DNA of 22,215 nt from an uncultured Macromonas sp. (GTDB lineage: Bacteria > Pseudomonadota > Gammaproteobacteria > Burkholderiales > Burkholderiaceae). This document shows positions 14,529-22,215 of this stretch, one piece after another. Both the position numbers and the translations under genes were made by a program. Location of the stretch: contig CAMLOF010000016.1 of NCBI GenBank assembly GCA_946481585.1, positions 1 through 22,215 on the forward strand, read 5' to 3'. How positions within the stretch are numbered: position 1 is the stretch's first letter; each line of letters starts with the position of its first letter. The notes under the pieces are model-generated. The model saw only the letters and a program-made list of their open reading frames with translations. It was not told where the DNA came from and did no database searches.

Positions 14529-15430
14529 GCAGCCCCGAATTGTCCTTGTCCTCCCCGCTGCCCCCCACGTGGAGGCAGTTCTACGCGCTGATGAAGCCGC
14601 GCGTGATCCAGCTGATCGTGTTTTGCGCTCTCATCGGCATGGTGTTGGCCGTGCCGGGCCTGCCCTCATGGGGGCAGGTGGCGCTGGCTGCGGTGGCATG
14701 CTTTGGCATCTGGCTGGTGGCAGGCGCTGCCGCTGCCTTCAACTGTGTAGTCGAGCAGCACATCGACGCCAAGATGAAACGCACCGCCTGGCGCCCCACC
14801 GCCAAAGGCGAGCTGACCAATGCACAGACGCTGACTTTCTCTGCCATTTTGTGTGCCATAGGTTCGTTCATCCTCTATGTGTGGGTGAACCCGCTGACGA
14901 TGTGGCTGACCTTCGCCACTTTTGTGGGGTACGCGGTCATCTATACGGTGGTGCTCAAGCCGCTCACGCCGCAGAACATTGTCATTGGCGGGGCGTCGGG
15001 GGCCATGCCGCCTGTGCTGGGCTGGGCCGCCATGGCAGACGCCGTGACGCCTGAGTCGCTCATCCTTTTTCTCATCATCTTCCTGTGGACGCCGCCGCAC
15101 TTCTGGGCATTGGCCTTGTACAGGGTGGAGGACTACCGCAAGTCGGGCCTGCCCATGCTGCCGGTGACTCACGGTTCGGAGTTCACGCGGCTGCAGATCG
15201 TGCTTTACACGCTGATCCTGTTCGCGGCGTGCCTGCTGCCTTTCGTGATGCGCATGAACGGCTGGTTCTACCTGGTGGCGGCTGTGCTGCTGAACCTGGG
15301 CTTCTGCGCTTATGGTTTCGCGCTCTGGCGCAATTATTCCGACCAGCTTGCGCGCAAGACTTTCCGCTTTTCCCTGATCCACCTGTCGCTGCTGTTTGCG
15401 GCCATGCTGGTGGACCACTACCTGGCATGA
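14525..15430 (+). CDS. ctaB: Heme O synthase (protoheme IX farnesyltransferase)
   Basis: A 301-residue UbiA-superfamily prenyltransferase that adds a farnesyl group to heme B, giving heme O, the substrate of CtaA. Motifs are [15 protein letters not shown] (73-87), where the usual first aspartate appears as Glu77 while Asp81 is kept, and [19 protein letters not shown] (199-217). About nine hydrophobic helices make up the rest. The ATG at 14525 overlaps the ctaA stop as ATGA, and the gene's own stop overlaps sco1 in the same way, so ctaA-ctaB-sco1 are probably translationally coupled. Confidence 0.96.
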   Translation: MSSPELSLSSPLPPTWRQFYALMKPRVIQLIVFCALIGMVLAVPGLPSWGQVALAAVACFGIWLVAGAAAAFNCVVEQHIDAKMKRTAWRPTAKGELTNAQTLTFSAILCAIGSFILYVWVNPLTMWLTFATFVGYAVIYTVVLKPLTPQNIVIGGASGAMPPVLGWAAMADAVTPESLILFLIIFLWTPPHFWALALYRVEDYRKSGLPMLPVTHGSEFTRLQIVLYTLILFAACLLPFVMRMNGWFYLVAAVLLNLGFCAYGFALWRNYSDQLARKTFRFSLIHLSLLFAAMLVDHYLA

Positions 15431-16050
15431 GATTGATGAACACCTTCAGCGAATCGGGTCGCCGTGGTGCCTTGCGCGGCCTGCTGGGCGGCGTGGTACT
15501 GGCCGCGCTGCTTGCCAGCGGTTGCAGCGAAAAACCTCCCTTTCAGGGTATCGACATCACTGGGGCGGATTACGCCACGGGCTTCAGCCTGACCGACCAC
15601 AACGGCCAGAAGCGCACGCTGGAAGACTTTCGCGGCAAGGCGGTGGTGATTTTCTTCGGTTACACGCAGTGCCCGGACGTCTGCCCGACCTCGATGACCG
15701 AACTGGCCCAGGCCAAGGCGCTGCTGGGTCCCCAGGGGGACAAGCTGCAGGGGCTGTTCGTGAGCGTGGACCCGGAGCGCGATACGCCGGATGTCATGCG
15801 AGAGTACATGGCCAGCTTCGACCCGTCGTTCCTGGCGCTGTACGCCGAGGCTGACCAGTTGCCCGAAGTGGCCAAGTCCTTCAAGGTCTACTACAAGAAG
15901 GTGGACGGCAAGACGCCTACTTCCTACACCATGGACCACTCGGCGGGCAGCTATGTGTACGACCCGCAAGGCCGCGTGCGGCTGTACCACCGCTACGGCA
16001 GCGGGGCCGAAGGGCTGGCCTCTGACGTGAAGCGTCTGCTGGAAGAGTGA
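15427..16050 (+). CDS. SCO1/SenC family copper chaperone, lipoprotein
   Basis: Encodes 207 residues. The N-terminus is a lipoprotein signal peptide with lipobox LASGC (acylated Cys33). The thioredoxin-like domain has the SCO signature [12 protein letters not shown], with Cys82 and Cys86, plus His171 in [14 protein letters not shown], the third copper ligand. SCO proteins reduce and metallate the Cu(A) site of CoxB. ATG 15427 overlaps the ctaB stop; ATG 15436 is an alternative start. A terminator hairpin begins directly after the stop codon and closes the oxidase operon. Confidence 0.95.
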   Translation: MRLMNTFSESGRRGALRGLLGGVVLAALLASGCSEKPPFQGIDITGADYATGFSLTDHNGQKRTLEDFRGKAVVIFFGYTQCPDVCPTSMTELAQAKALLGPQGDKLQGLFVSVDPERDTPDVMREYMASFDPSFLALYAEADQLPEVAKSFKVYYKKVDGKTPTSYTMDHSAGSYVYDPQGRVRLYHRYGSGAEGLASDVKRLLEE

Positions 16051-16071
16051 GGCTCCGCGAGGAGCCTTTTT
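16051..16071 (+). terminator. Rho-independent terminator after sco1
   Basis: GGCTCC (16051-16056) and GGAGCC (16061-16066) form a stem with a GCGA loop, followed by five T. It abuts the sco1 stop codon and marks the end of the cox locus. Confidence 0.88.
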
Positions 16072-16074
16072 CGG

Positions 16075-17052
16075 TCAACCTACGGTAGCACCGCTGATCT
16101 TGACTGCGCGCTGGTATTTGGCGCGTTCCCGTTCCATGAAGGTTCCGAAGGCCTGCGGAGTTGTGGGAGCCGGTTCAGCCATGAGGGTGGCAAAGCGGTT
16201 CTTCACCTCGGGCGCGCGCAGGGCCTGCGTGAACACCTGGTTCAGGCGTGCAACCACGTCACCCGGCGTGGCTGCCGGAGCCACCAGACCCCACCAGGTG
16301 TCGATCTCGAAGCCCGGGTAGGTCTCTGCCACGGTAGGAATATCCGGCATTGCTGGGCTGCGTTGCGCTGTGGTAACGGCCAGAGCCTTGAGTTTGCCGG
16401 AGCGGATGTTCGGGGCTGCGGTGGCCAGGTTGTCGAAATTGAAGTCCACCTGACCGGACAGCAGTGCCACCTGGGCAGGGTTGCCCCCGTTGTAGGGAAT
16501 GTGCAGGGCAAAAATACCGGCCTGGTTTTTGAACAACTCGCCTGCCAGATGTCCGGCGCTGCCGTTGCCTCCCGAGCCGTAGTTGAGTTTGGCCGGGTTG
16601 GCTTTTGCGTATTTCACCAGGTCAGCCAGTGTCTGTATGCCAAGCCGCTGCGCGGTGTCGGCATTGACCACGAGCACGTTGGGAACACGCAGCATCTGGG
16701 TGACGGGCTGGAAGTCTTTCGCCGGGTCGTAGGGCAGTTTGCTGAATAACCAGGGGTTGATGGCATGCGATGCCGTTGTGGCAATGCCGAGCGTCAGGCC
16801 ATCGGGTGCGGCCTTGGCGGTCAGCTCCATGCCAATGTTTCCCCCAGCGCCCGGGCGGTTTTCAATGATCACGGGCCCGCCGAGCTGATCGCGAACCTGC
16901 TCGGCCAGGATGCGTGCCGTGACGTCGATGGGGCCGCCCGCAGCGAACGGCACGATGATGCGCGTTACCTTGCCAGCCTGGGCGTGCGCCCACGAGGTTG
17001 CTGCGCTGGCCGCGAGGGCCAGGCCAGTCTGGATCAGTTGTCGGCGTTGCAT
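16075..17052 (-). CDS. Bug/TctC-family periplasmic solute-binding protein
   Basis: Encodes 325 residues with a signal peptide (cleavage near AHAQA, 22-26), then the Bug family start VTRIIVPFAAGGPIDVTAR (29-47) and downstream PVIIENRPGAGGNIG. Bug proteins are the large Burkholderiales family of extracytoplasmic receptors, some serving tripartite tricarboxylate transporters; many are orphans binding carboxylates or amides. No tctA/tctB membrane genes are nearby and the ligand is unknown. AAGGAG precedes the ATG. It lies 32 bases downstream of the reductase gene on the same strand, so the two may be co-transcribed. Confidence 0.93.
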   Translation of the reverse strand: MQRRQLIQTGLALAASAATSWAHAQAGKVTRIIVPFAAGGPIDVTARILAEQVRDQLGGPVIIENRPGAGGNIGMELTAKAAPDGLTLGIATTASHAINPWLFSKLPYDPAKDFQPVTQMLRVPNVLVVNADTAQRLGIQTLADLVKYAKANPAKLNYGSGGNGSAGHLAGELFKNQAGIFALHIPYNGGNPAQVALLSGQVDFNFDNLATAAPNIRSGKLKALAVTTAQRSPAMPDIPTVAETYPGFEIDTWWGLVAPAATPGDVVARLNQVFTQALRAPEVKNRFATLMAEPAPTTPQAFGTFMERERAKYQRAVKISGATVG

Positions 17053-17084
17053 CGTGTCGTCTCCTTGTTGTGTTTGCGGTGCTG

Positions 17085-18122
17085 TCAGGCTGCCGGGTGC
17101 TTGTCTTTTTCCGAGGTGAATGAGTCGGCGTAGAACTCCTCGTCGGGCAGACCGGCGGCCACGTAGTCGCGGTGCGCGGATTCAACGACGATGGGCGCGC
17201 CGCAGGCGTACACCTGGTGGCCAGACAGGTCGGGGAAGTCCTGCAGCACGGCCTGGTGAACGAAGCCGATGCGGCCGGTCCAGTTGTCTTCAGGCTGAGC
17301 GTCGGACACCACGGGCACGTAGCGCAGGTTGGGCATGGTGGCGCACTGTGCCTCGACCCAGGCGTTCTGGTACAGGTCGGCCGGGCGGCGGCCGCCCCAG
17401 TACAGCGTGACTGGGCGCGTGATGCCCTTGTGCTGCATGTGTTCGATCAGGGCCTTGATGGGCGCAAAGCCCGTGCCGGAGGCCAGCAGGACGATGGGCT
17501 TGTCGCTGTCTTCGCGCAGGAAGAAGCTGCCGTAGGGGCCTTCGATGCGAAGGATTTCCTTTTCCTTCATGGCGCCGAAGACGTGGTCGGTGAACTTGCC
17601 GCCCGGCATGTGGCGGATGTGCAGCTCCATGCCCGGCTGGGTTTCCTGCAGGTGCGGGGCCGTGGCCATGGAGTAGCTGCGGCGTGCGCCGTCACGCAGG
17701 ATGAATTCGACGTACTGGCCTGCGTGGTACTGGAAGGTGTCGCTGGCGGGCAGCTGGAGCTTGAGGATCATCACGTCGTGGGACGCGCGTTCCAGGCTGT
17801 TGACGCGTACCGGCATCTTCTTGATGGGGAAGGCGCCTGCTTCGGTCACTTGCTTGGATTCCAGCACCACGTCGCTGGTGGCAGTGGCGCAGCAGGTCAG
17901 CACGAACCCGGCGGCTTCTTCTTCAGCGCTGAGCGCCTTGGTCTGGTGGGTGCCATGCACCACGGTGCCTTCGAGCTTCTTGCACTTGCAGGAGCCACAG
18001 GCGCCGTCCTTGCAGCCATAGGGCAGGCCAATGCCCTGGCGGATGCCTGCGGCCAGGATGGCTTCGTCGGGGTTGGAGGTAAAGGTGCGGCCGCTGGGCT
18101 GGACGGTGATGGTGAATGTCAT
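17085..18122 (-). CDS. 2Fe-2S flavoprotein reductase (CDP-6-deoxy-delta-3,4-glucoseen reductase-like)
   Basis: A 345-residue electron-transfer protein in three parts. An N-terminal plant-type [2Fe-2S] ferredoxin domain has Cys37, Cys42, Cys45 and Cys77/78. A central FAD domain has RSYSMA (148-153). A C-terminal NADH domain has LLASGTGFAPIKALIEH and YACGAP. It takes electrons from NAD(P)H through FAD to the iron-sulfur centre and on to a partner. Databases usually name such proteins 'CDP-6-deoxy-delta-3,4-glucoseen reductase' after AscD. With no dideoxysugar genes here, that name should be read as family only, and an oxygenase or other partner is equally possible. Confidence 0.85.
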   Translation of the reverse strand: MTFTITVQPSGRTFTSNPDEAILAAGIRQGIGLPYGCKDGACGSCKCKKLEGTVVHGTHQTKALSAEEEAAGFVLTCCATATSDVVLESKQVTEAGAFPIKKMPVRVNSLERASHDVMILKLQLPASDTFQYHAGQYVEFILRDGARRSYSMATAPHLQETQPGMELHIRHMPGGKFTDHVFGAMKEKEILRIEGPYGSFFLREDSDKPIVLLASGTGFAPIKALIEHMQHKGITRPVTLYWGGRRPADLYQNAWVEAQCATMPNLRYVPVVSDAQPEDNWTGRIGFVHQAVLQDFPDLSGHQVYACGAPIVVESAHRDYVAAGLPDEEFYADSFTSEKDKHPAA

Positions 18123-18194
18123 ACTGCTGAGTGTTGCGGTGCGGGGCCGTTTTGGCTCCGTAAACGTTGGATTTTCTCAAATTTGGTGAGGCGC

Positions 18195-19136
18195 ATGGTC
18201 TGGATGGGTGCTTTGCCCGCGCGGTTCCGCCGCGAGCGGGTCTTGATCGTGGGGTGTGGTGACGTGGGGATGCGCAGCCACCGGGCGTTGGGCGCGGGTA
18301 AACGCGCACGTGTGCTGGCGTTGACTTCTTCGCCCGAGCGTGTGCAAGGGCTGCGGCAGGCAGGCGTTACGCCGCTGCTGGGCAACCTGGACGATCCGGC
18401 CAGCCTGCGCCGCCTGGCCGGTGTGGCCACCCGCGTGCTGCATCTAGCGCCACCACCCACCGAGAACCTGGCGGACTGGCGGCAGGACCCCCGCACTCGA
18501 GCCCTGACGCGCGCTCTGGCCACACGTGGGCGGCCAGCGGCGGTGGTGTATGGATCTACCTCAGGCGTGTACGGCGACTGCGGCGGCGCGTGGGTGAACG
18601 AGACGCGCGACACCGGTGCGACCACGCCGCGCGCTTTGCGCCGGGTGGACGCGGAACAGACCCTGCGCTGGTATGGCCGTGCCTTTGGTGTGCCGGTGAC
18701 CTTGCTGCGCATTCCCGGCATCTACGCGCCGGACCGTGAAGGCGGCACGCCACGCGAGCGCCTGCTGCGCGGCACGCCCGTGCTGCGGCCCGAGGACGAC
18801 GTGTTCACCAACCACATTCATGCAGACGATTTGGCGCGAGCTTGCGTGGCCGCACTGTGGCGGCCCAGGGGGCAGCGCGTCATCAATGTGAGCGACGACA
18901 CGGAGCTGCTGATGGGGGACTACTTTGACCTGGCTGCCGACTTGTACGGCCTGCCACGCCCGGAGCGGATTGCGCGAGAGGGCGCGGAGCAGCGCCTGTC
19001 GCTGATGGTGTTGAGCTTCATGAACGAGTCGCGCCGCCTGCGCAATGACCGCATGAAGAAGGAGTTGCGCCTGCGACTGCGTTACCCGACAGTGCGCGAG
19101 GGGCTGGCTATGAATTTTCCCGTGAGTCGTGCTTGA
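18195..19136 (+). CDS. NAD-dependent epimerase/dehydratase-family (SDR, YeeZ-like) protein
   Basis: A 313-residue Rossmann-fold protein of the extended/atypical SDR group. The dinucleotide-binding glycine motif is VGCGDVG (19-25), followed by acidic NLDDPASLRRLAG (64-76), as in NAD(P)H-binding sugar-epimerase relatives. STSGVYGD (121-128) supplies the Ser and Tyr typical of the catalytic region, but a clear YxxxK is not seen. The C-terminal half has LRIPGIYAPDRE and HIHADDLARAC, as in YeeZ-like proteins. The substrate is unknown. The ATG at 18195 is preceded by GTGAGG; the frame runs far upstream only because it is antisense to the reductase gene. Confidence 0.8.
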   Translation: MVWMGALPARFRRERVLIVGCGDVGMRSHRALGAGKRARVLALTSSPERVQGLRQAGVTPLLGNLDDPASLRRLAGVATRVLHLAPPPTENLADWRQDPRTRALTRALATRGRPAAVVYGSTSGVYGDCGGAWVNETRDTGATTPRALRRVDAEQTLRWYGRAFGVPVTLLRIPGIYAPDREGGTPRERLLRGTPVLRPEDDVFTNHIHADDLARACVAALWRPRGQRVINVSDDTELLMGDYFDLAADLYGLPRPERIAREGAEQRLSLMVLSFMNESRRLRNDRMKKELRLRLRYPTVREGLAMNFPVSRA

Positions 19137-19173
19137 GTCGAAAAACCGGGAATGATGTGGGACCAACAAGCAA

Positions 19174-19200
19174 GAAAAAAGGCTCTCCGAGGGAGAGCCT
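19174..19200 (-). terminator. Rho-independent terminator of tRNA-Leu
   Basis: On the minus strand AGGCTCTCC (19200-19192) pairs with GGAGAGCCT (19188-19180) across a three-base loop, followed by a run of T (19179-19175). It lies about 30 bases beyond the tRNA 3' end. It also sits about 40 bases after the stop of the convergent SDR gene. Confidence 0.85.
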
Positions 19201-19231
19201 GATTTCGTGTGTGCCTGCAAGTTCTATAACG

Positions 19232-19319
19232 TGGTGCCGGGGGCCGGACTCGAACCGGCACGGTGTTTTGCACCGGCAGATTTTGAATCTGCTGCGTCTA
19301 CCAATTTCGCCACTCCGGC
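19232..19319 (-). tRNA. tRNA-Leu, anticodon CAA
   Basis: An 88-base class II tRNA with encoded CCA end (19234-19232). The anticodon loop TTCAAAA (19287-19281) within the GCAGA/TCTGC stem gives anticodon CAA, reading UUG. The long variable arm CGGTG-CAAAA-CACCG and the T arm GCCGG-TTCGAGT-CCGGC are perfect. The acceptor strands GCCGGAG and CCCCGGC pair at six positions but leave an A6-C67 mismatch, where other bacterial tRNA-Leu(CAA) genes I recall have A-U. The gene is monocistronic with its own terminator. The trmL product of this window is expected to modify its wobble base. Confidence 0.95.
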
Positions 19320-19335
19320 TGCAGGGTAAGCCGAA

Positions 19336-19341
19336 ATTATG
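19336..19341 (-). promoter_or_regulatory. Putative -10 element for tRNA-Leu
   Basis: On the minus strand CATAAT (19341-19336, five of six consensus bases) lies 16 bases before the tRNA 5' end, which would give a leader of about ten bases. No good -35 is visible, so this is tentative. Confidence 0.3.
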
Positions 19342-19385
19342 GCACAGTGAAGGGGCACTTCCGGCCGCTTAGAAAAAAACGATCC

Positions 19386-20342
19386 ATGAAATCTGCATCC
19401 AGCAATGCTGCACGCCGCAGCACCAAGCCCAAAACCCCGCGCGTTTACCAGACCATTGAAGGCGCCATTGGCCATACGCCACTGGTAGCCTTGCAACGCA
19501 TTGGTGCCGAGTCGAACCGCGCACGCGGCAACGTGGTGCTGGGAAAGCTGGAGGGCAACAACCCAGCCGGGTCGGTGAAAGACAGACCGGCCTTGTCGAT
19601 GATCCAGCGCGCCGAGGAGCGCGGCGAAATCAAGCAGGGCGACACGCTGATCGAAGCTACATCGGGCAACACCGGCATTGCGCTGGCCATGGCAGCGGCC
19701 ATCAAGGGTTACCGCATGGTGTTGATCATGCCGGAGGACCTGAGTATTGAGCGTGCCCAGACCATGAAGGCCTTTGGCGCGGAGCTGATCCTGACCCCCA
19801 AGAGCGGCGGCATGGAATACGCGCGCGATCTGGCCGAGCAGATGCAGAAAGATGGCAAGGGCCGCGTGCTGGACCAGTTTGCCAACCCCGACAACCCTCG
19901 CATCCACTACGAAACCACGGGTCCCGAGATCTGGGAGCAGACGGGCGGACAGATCACCCATTTCGTCAGCGCCATGGGTACCACCGGCACCATCACCGGG
20001 GTGTCGCGCTTCCTCAAGGAAAAGAACCCGGCCATCCGCATCATCGGTGCGCAGCCAAGCGAAGGCTCGCGCATTCCGGGCATCCGCAAGTGGCCGCAGG
20101 AATATTTGCCCAAGATCTACGACCCGTCCCACGTGGACGAGCTGGTGTATGTGAGCCAGCCCGACGCGGAGGAGATGTGCCGACGCCTGGCGCGAGAAGA
20201 AGGCATCTTCGCGGGCATTTCGGCGGCGGGCGCCTGCTGGGTGGCCCAGCAGATCGCGCAGCAGGTGGAGAACGCCACCATCGTGTTTGTGGTGTGCGAC
20301 AGGGGTGACCGCTACCTGTCCACTGGTGTGTTCCCGGCCTGA
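19386..20342 (+). CDS. cysM: Cysteine synthase B (O-acetylserine sulfhydrylase)
   Basis: A 318-residue fold type II PLP enzyme that makes cysteine from O-acetylserine and sulfide, and in CysM enzymes also from thiosulfate. The PLP lysine is Lys65 in NNPAGSVKDRPA, the substrate loop is TSGNTG (92-97), and the phosphate-binding glycine loop is SAMGTTGTITG. The RKWPQEYLPKIYD region and the overall layout favour CysM over CysK. ATG 19386 is preferred; the frame continues to a GTG at 19347 that would add a basic leader. It is divergent from tRNA-Leu. The NUDIX gene follows after 19 bases. Confidence 0.93.
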   Translation: MKSASSNAARRSTKPKTPRVYQTIEGAIGHTPLVALQRIGAESNRARGNVVLGKLEGNNPAGSVKDRPALSMIQRAEERGEIKQGDTLIEATSGNTGIALAMAAAIKGYRMVLIMPEDLSIERAQTMKAFGAELILTPKSGGMEYARDLAEQMQKDGKGRVLDQFANPDNPRIHYETTGPEIWEQTGGQITHFVSAMGTTGTITGVSRFLKEKNPAIRIIGAQPSEGSRIPGIRKWPQEYLPKIYDPSHVDELVYVSQPDAEEMCRRLAREEGIFAGISAAGACWVAQQIAQQVENATIVFVVCDRGDRYLSTGVFPA

Positions 20343-20361
20343 CCGACGCTGCCGAGCATTC

Positions 20362-20886
20362 GTGAGCGAACTGCGCTACTGCCCTGCCTGCGCCACGACG
20401 TTGGCGCAGATTGAACTGCCCGAGGACGGTGGACCCAAGACGCGCCTGCGTTGCCCCGCTTGCGGCTGGACGCACTGGAACAACCCGGTGCCGGTGCTGG
20501 CGGCCATTGTGGAATTGGATGGCAAGGTGCTGCTGGCGCGCAACGCGGCATGGACGCGGCGCATGTTTGCCTTGATCACCGGCTTCATGGAGGCGGGTGA
20601 AAGCCCTGAAGAAGGCATACGTCGCGAGGTGCTGGAGGAAACCGGTCTGACCGTCGAGCGGCTGGCGCTGGTGGGCGTGCACGATTTCCAACGCATGAAC
20701 CAGGTGATCATCACCTACCACGCTGTGGCGCATGGCGAGGTGCGCTTGTCGCCCGAGCTGGCCGAATACAAGCTGTTCGACCCCAAGGATGTGATCTGCT
20801 GGCCCGCTGGAACGGGCTGGGCGCTGGCCGACTGGTTGCGTTCGCGGGGCATTGAGCCGCGCTTCATGGAGCTGTCTGCCAACTGA
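20362..20886 (+). CDS. NUDIX hydrolase with N-terminal zinc ribbon
   Basis: Encodes 174 residues. The first 35 carry a zinc ribbon (Cys7/Cys10 and Cys31/Cys34, both CPAC). The NUDIX box begins at Gly74 (GFMEAGE), continues SPEEGIRREV, and ends LEETGL (91-96), with the metal-binding Glu residues intact. The zinc-ribbon plus NUDIX layout resembles the NudC/ADP-ribose pyrophosphatase type, so a nucleoside-diphosphate-linked substrate such as NADH or NAD-capped RNA is possible but unproven; at 174 residues it lacks NudC's larger N-terminal domain. The start is a GTG at 20362 because no ATG precedes the zinc ribbon in frame. It is probably co-transcribed with cysM. Confidence 0.85.
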   Translation: MSELRYCPACATTLAQIELPEDGGPKTRLRCPACGWTHWNNPVPVLAAIVELDGKVLLARNAAWTRRMFALITGFMEAGESPEEGIRREVLEETGLTVERLALVGVHDFQRMNQVIITYHAVAHGEVRLSPELAEYKLFDPKDVICWPAGTGWALADWLRSRGIEPRFMELSAN

Positions 20887-20910
20887 GCAGCAAAATTACC
20901 CCACCCCCCT

Positions 20911-20916
20911 TAAAAT
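20911..20916 (+). promoter_or_regulatory. Putative -10 element for the TusA-family gene
   Basis: TAAAAT (five of six consensus bases) lies 25 bases before the start codon at 20941, following a C-rich run. No clear -35 is seen, so the call is tentative. Confidence 0.3.
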
Positions 20917-20940
20917 GCGCCGTCAAACAGGAACCGAACC

Positions 20941-21168
20941 ATGAACGTAGACCGAGAACTCGACGCACGCGGCCTGAACTGCCCGCTGCCCATCCTCAAA
21001 GCCAAGAAAGCCCTGGCGGAAATGACCAGCGGCCAGACCCTGAAAGTGATTGCCACCGATACCGGTTCGGTGCGCGACTTCCAGGCCTTTGCCAAGCAGA
21101 CCGGCAACGAACTGGTGGAGCAGGACACCACCGGGCCGGATTACGTGACGGTGCTGCGCCGCCGCTGA
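20941..21168 (+). CDS. TusA/SirA-family sulfur carrier protein
   Basis: A 75-residue single-domain protein with the family signature LDARGLNCPLPILKAKKAL (7-25); Cys14 in the CPxP motif is the persulfide-carrying residue. The C-terminal half forms the expected beta-alpha-beta (LKVIATDTGSVRDFQAFAKQ). TusA proteins relay sulfur for tRNA thiolation, molybdenum cofactor or sulfur metabolism. Location next to cysM hints at sulfur handling but no pathway is proved. AGGAA lies eight bases before the ATG. A strong terminator follows, shared with valS. Confidence 0.92.
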   Translation: MNVDRELDARGLNCPLPILKAKKALAEMTSGQTLKVIATDTGSVRDFQAFAKQTGNELVEQDTTGPDYVTVLRRR

Positions 21169-21182
21169 TCCCAGCTCACGAA

Positions 21183-21206
21183 AAAGGCCGCTCTTGAGCG
21201 GCCTTT
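21183..21206. terminator. Bidirectional terminator between the TusA-family gene and valS
   Basis: AAAGGCCGCT (21183-21192) pairs with AGCGGCCTTT (21197-21206) around a CTTG loop. The minus-strand side runs into five T in all (21185-21181), which suits the valS transcript. The plus-strand T-run is short (three). The hairpin sits between the stop codons of the two convergent genes. Confidence 0.85.
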
Positions 21207-21223
21207 CTGGTTTGTACCGGGTA

Positions 21224-22215
21224 TCAAGCCCCGAGGCGTTGCAACTGCTCCTGCAACCGCTCCAGCGTAGCGCCGAATTCGGCCACACGCTTCTTCTCCT
21301 GCTCGATCACGGCAGGCGGCGCCTTCGCCACGAAGGCTTCGTTGCCCAGCTTGCCATTGGCCTTGGCGATCTCGCCCTGCAGGCGCGCCACTTCCTTGCC
21401 AAGGCGGGCCTTTTCGGCGGCCACGTCGATTTCCATGAACAGGCACAGGCGTGCGTCACCCACCACGGCCACGGGGGCAGCCTGTGCGGCGGCGCTCCAG
21501 CTGGCCTCGTCGGCAAACACCTTCACCTCGCTCAGCTTGGCCAGGGCCTGCAGCACGGGGGCAATGTCTTGCAGGAAGGTGGCACCGGCCGGGCTGCCAG
21601 CCACGGCGTACAGCGGCAGGCGTTGAGCGGGTGATACGTTCATTTCACCGCGCAGGTTGCGGCAGGCATCCACCAGGGCCTTGAGTTGGGCCACGTGGGC
21701 TTCGGCCTGCTCGTCGATGCGCTCGGGCTGGCTCACGGGGTAGGCCGCCACGCTTACCGAATCGCCAGCACGGCCTGCCACGGGGGCCACCTTCTGCCAC
21801 AGCTCTTCGGTGATGAAGGGGATGATGGGGTGTGCCAGGCGCAGGATGGTTTCCAGCGTGCGGATAAGCGTGCGGCGGGTGCCGCGCTGCTGCTCGGCGT
21901 TGCCGGTGTTGATCTGCACCTTGGCAATTTCGAGGTACCAGTCGCAGAACTCGTTCCAGACGAACTCGTAGATGGTGTTGGCCACGTTGTCCAGGCGGTA
22001 TTCGGCAAAGCCCTTGGCCACCTCGGCTTCCACGCGCTGCAGGCGCGAGACGATCCAGCGGTCGGCCTGGCTGAAGTGCAGGTAGCCGCCACCGGGCACG
22101 CAGGCGTCGGCAGTGTGTTCGCTCAGGCCGCAGTCTTGGCCTTCGCAGTTCATCAGCACAAAGCGCGTGGCGTTCCAGAGCTTGTTGCAGAAGTTGCGGT
22201 AGCCCTCGCAGCGCT
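21224..22215 (-). CDS. valS: Valyl-tRNA synthetase, C-terminal part
   Basis: Partial gene: 329 codons plus stop are inside the window and the frame is open to the right edge. The visible part begins in the junction after the catalytic core ([20 protein letters not shown]). It continues with the anticodon-binding helical domain ([41 protein letters not shown]) and ends in the ValRS C-terminal coiled-coil arm ([20 protein letters not shown] through [13 protein letters not shown]), which contacts the tRNA. The HIGH and KMSKS motifs lie outside the window. The length left over fits a normal synthetase of roughly 950 residues. It ends at a bidirectional terminator. Confidence 0.97.
   Translation of the reverse strand, partial: RCEGYRNFCNKLWNATRFVLMNCEGQDCGLSEHTADACVPGGGYLHFSQADRWIVSRLQRVEAEVAKGFAEYRLDNVANTIYEFVWNEFCDWYLEIAKVQINTGNAEQQRGTRRTLIRTLETILRLAHPIIPFITEELWQKVAPVAGRAGDSVSVAAYPVSQPERIDEQAEAHVAQLKALVDACRNLRGEMNVSPAQRLPLYAVAGSPAGATFLQDIAPVLQALAKLSEVKVFADEASWSAAAQAAPVAVVGDARLCLFMEIDVAAEKARLGKEVARLQGEIAKANGKLGNEAFVAKAPPAVIEQEKKRVAEFGATLERLQEQLQRLGA

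Noticed and set aside
17172..18194. Upstream extension of the SDR reading frame to 654 codons
   Set aside because: The extension is antisense to the reductase gene. The Rossmann fold begins just after the ATG at 18195, which has a GTGAGG ribosome binding site.
1..22215. CRISPR array, insertion sequence, prophage or integron
   Set aside because: No regularly spaced repeats, transposase or integrase genes, or terminal inverted repeats with target duplications were seen. The tRNA-Leu has no integrase next to it.

Overview
The window is ordinary, densely coded chromosome from a GC-rich betaproteobacterium. Gene content, protein sequences and the layout of the cytochrome oxidase cluster fit Burkholderiales, most likely Comamonadaceae (Acidovorax/Comamonas-like). 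This placement rests on family recognition, not on a search. I see no insertion sequences, phage genes or CRISPR arrays.

Left part (1-6116). The 5' end of a membrane-anchored protein, probably a lytic transglycosylase, runs off the left edge on the minus strand. A 527-base non-coding stretch follows. It holds a good minus-strand sigma70-type promoter, a CCTAGG-based dyad and several hairpins. Next come a minus-strand pair (TRIC-type channel, DUF1841), then plus-strand genes for a TSUP permease, an orphan ParA-type ATPase and a MaoC-type hydratase. A minus-strand comF-trmL pair follows, and divergent from it a BioC-like methyltransferase with a degenerate cofactor motif.

Central part (6117-16071). 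This is a complete aa3-type cytochrome c oxidase locus: DUF2244 gene, coxB (with a fused cytochrome c domain), coxA, a 40-residue membrane protein, ctaG, a DUF2970 gene, coxC, then surf1, a SCO-like protein, ctaA (heme A synthase), ctaB (heme O synthase) and sco1. Structural subunits, Cu(A)/Cu(B) delivery factors and the two heme A biosynthesis enzymes are therefore made together, with many stop/start overlaps. A small twin-transmembrane gene sits on the opposite strand between coxC and surf1. Two FNR/ANR-type half-site palindromes lie just upstream of the DUF2244 gene and coxB. They suggest oxygen-dependent control of the locus.

Right part (16075-22215). A minus-strand pair encodes an iron-sulfur flavoprotein reductase and an orphan Bug-type periplasmic binding protein. 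Then come an SDR-family NAD-binding protein, a tRNA-Leu(CAA) gene with an unusual acceptor-stem mismatch and its own terminator, cysM, a NUDIX hydrolase, a TusA-family protein, and the 3' third of valS running off the right edge.

The window holds no clearly new multi-gene system. The points most worth a second look are the two FNR-like boxes at the oxidase promoters, the cryptic SCO-like CxxxC protein inside the cox locus, the promoter/operator region at 400-505, and the tRNA-Leu mismatch.
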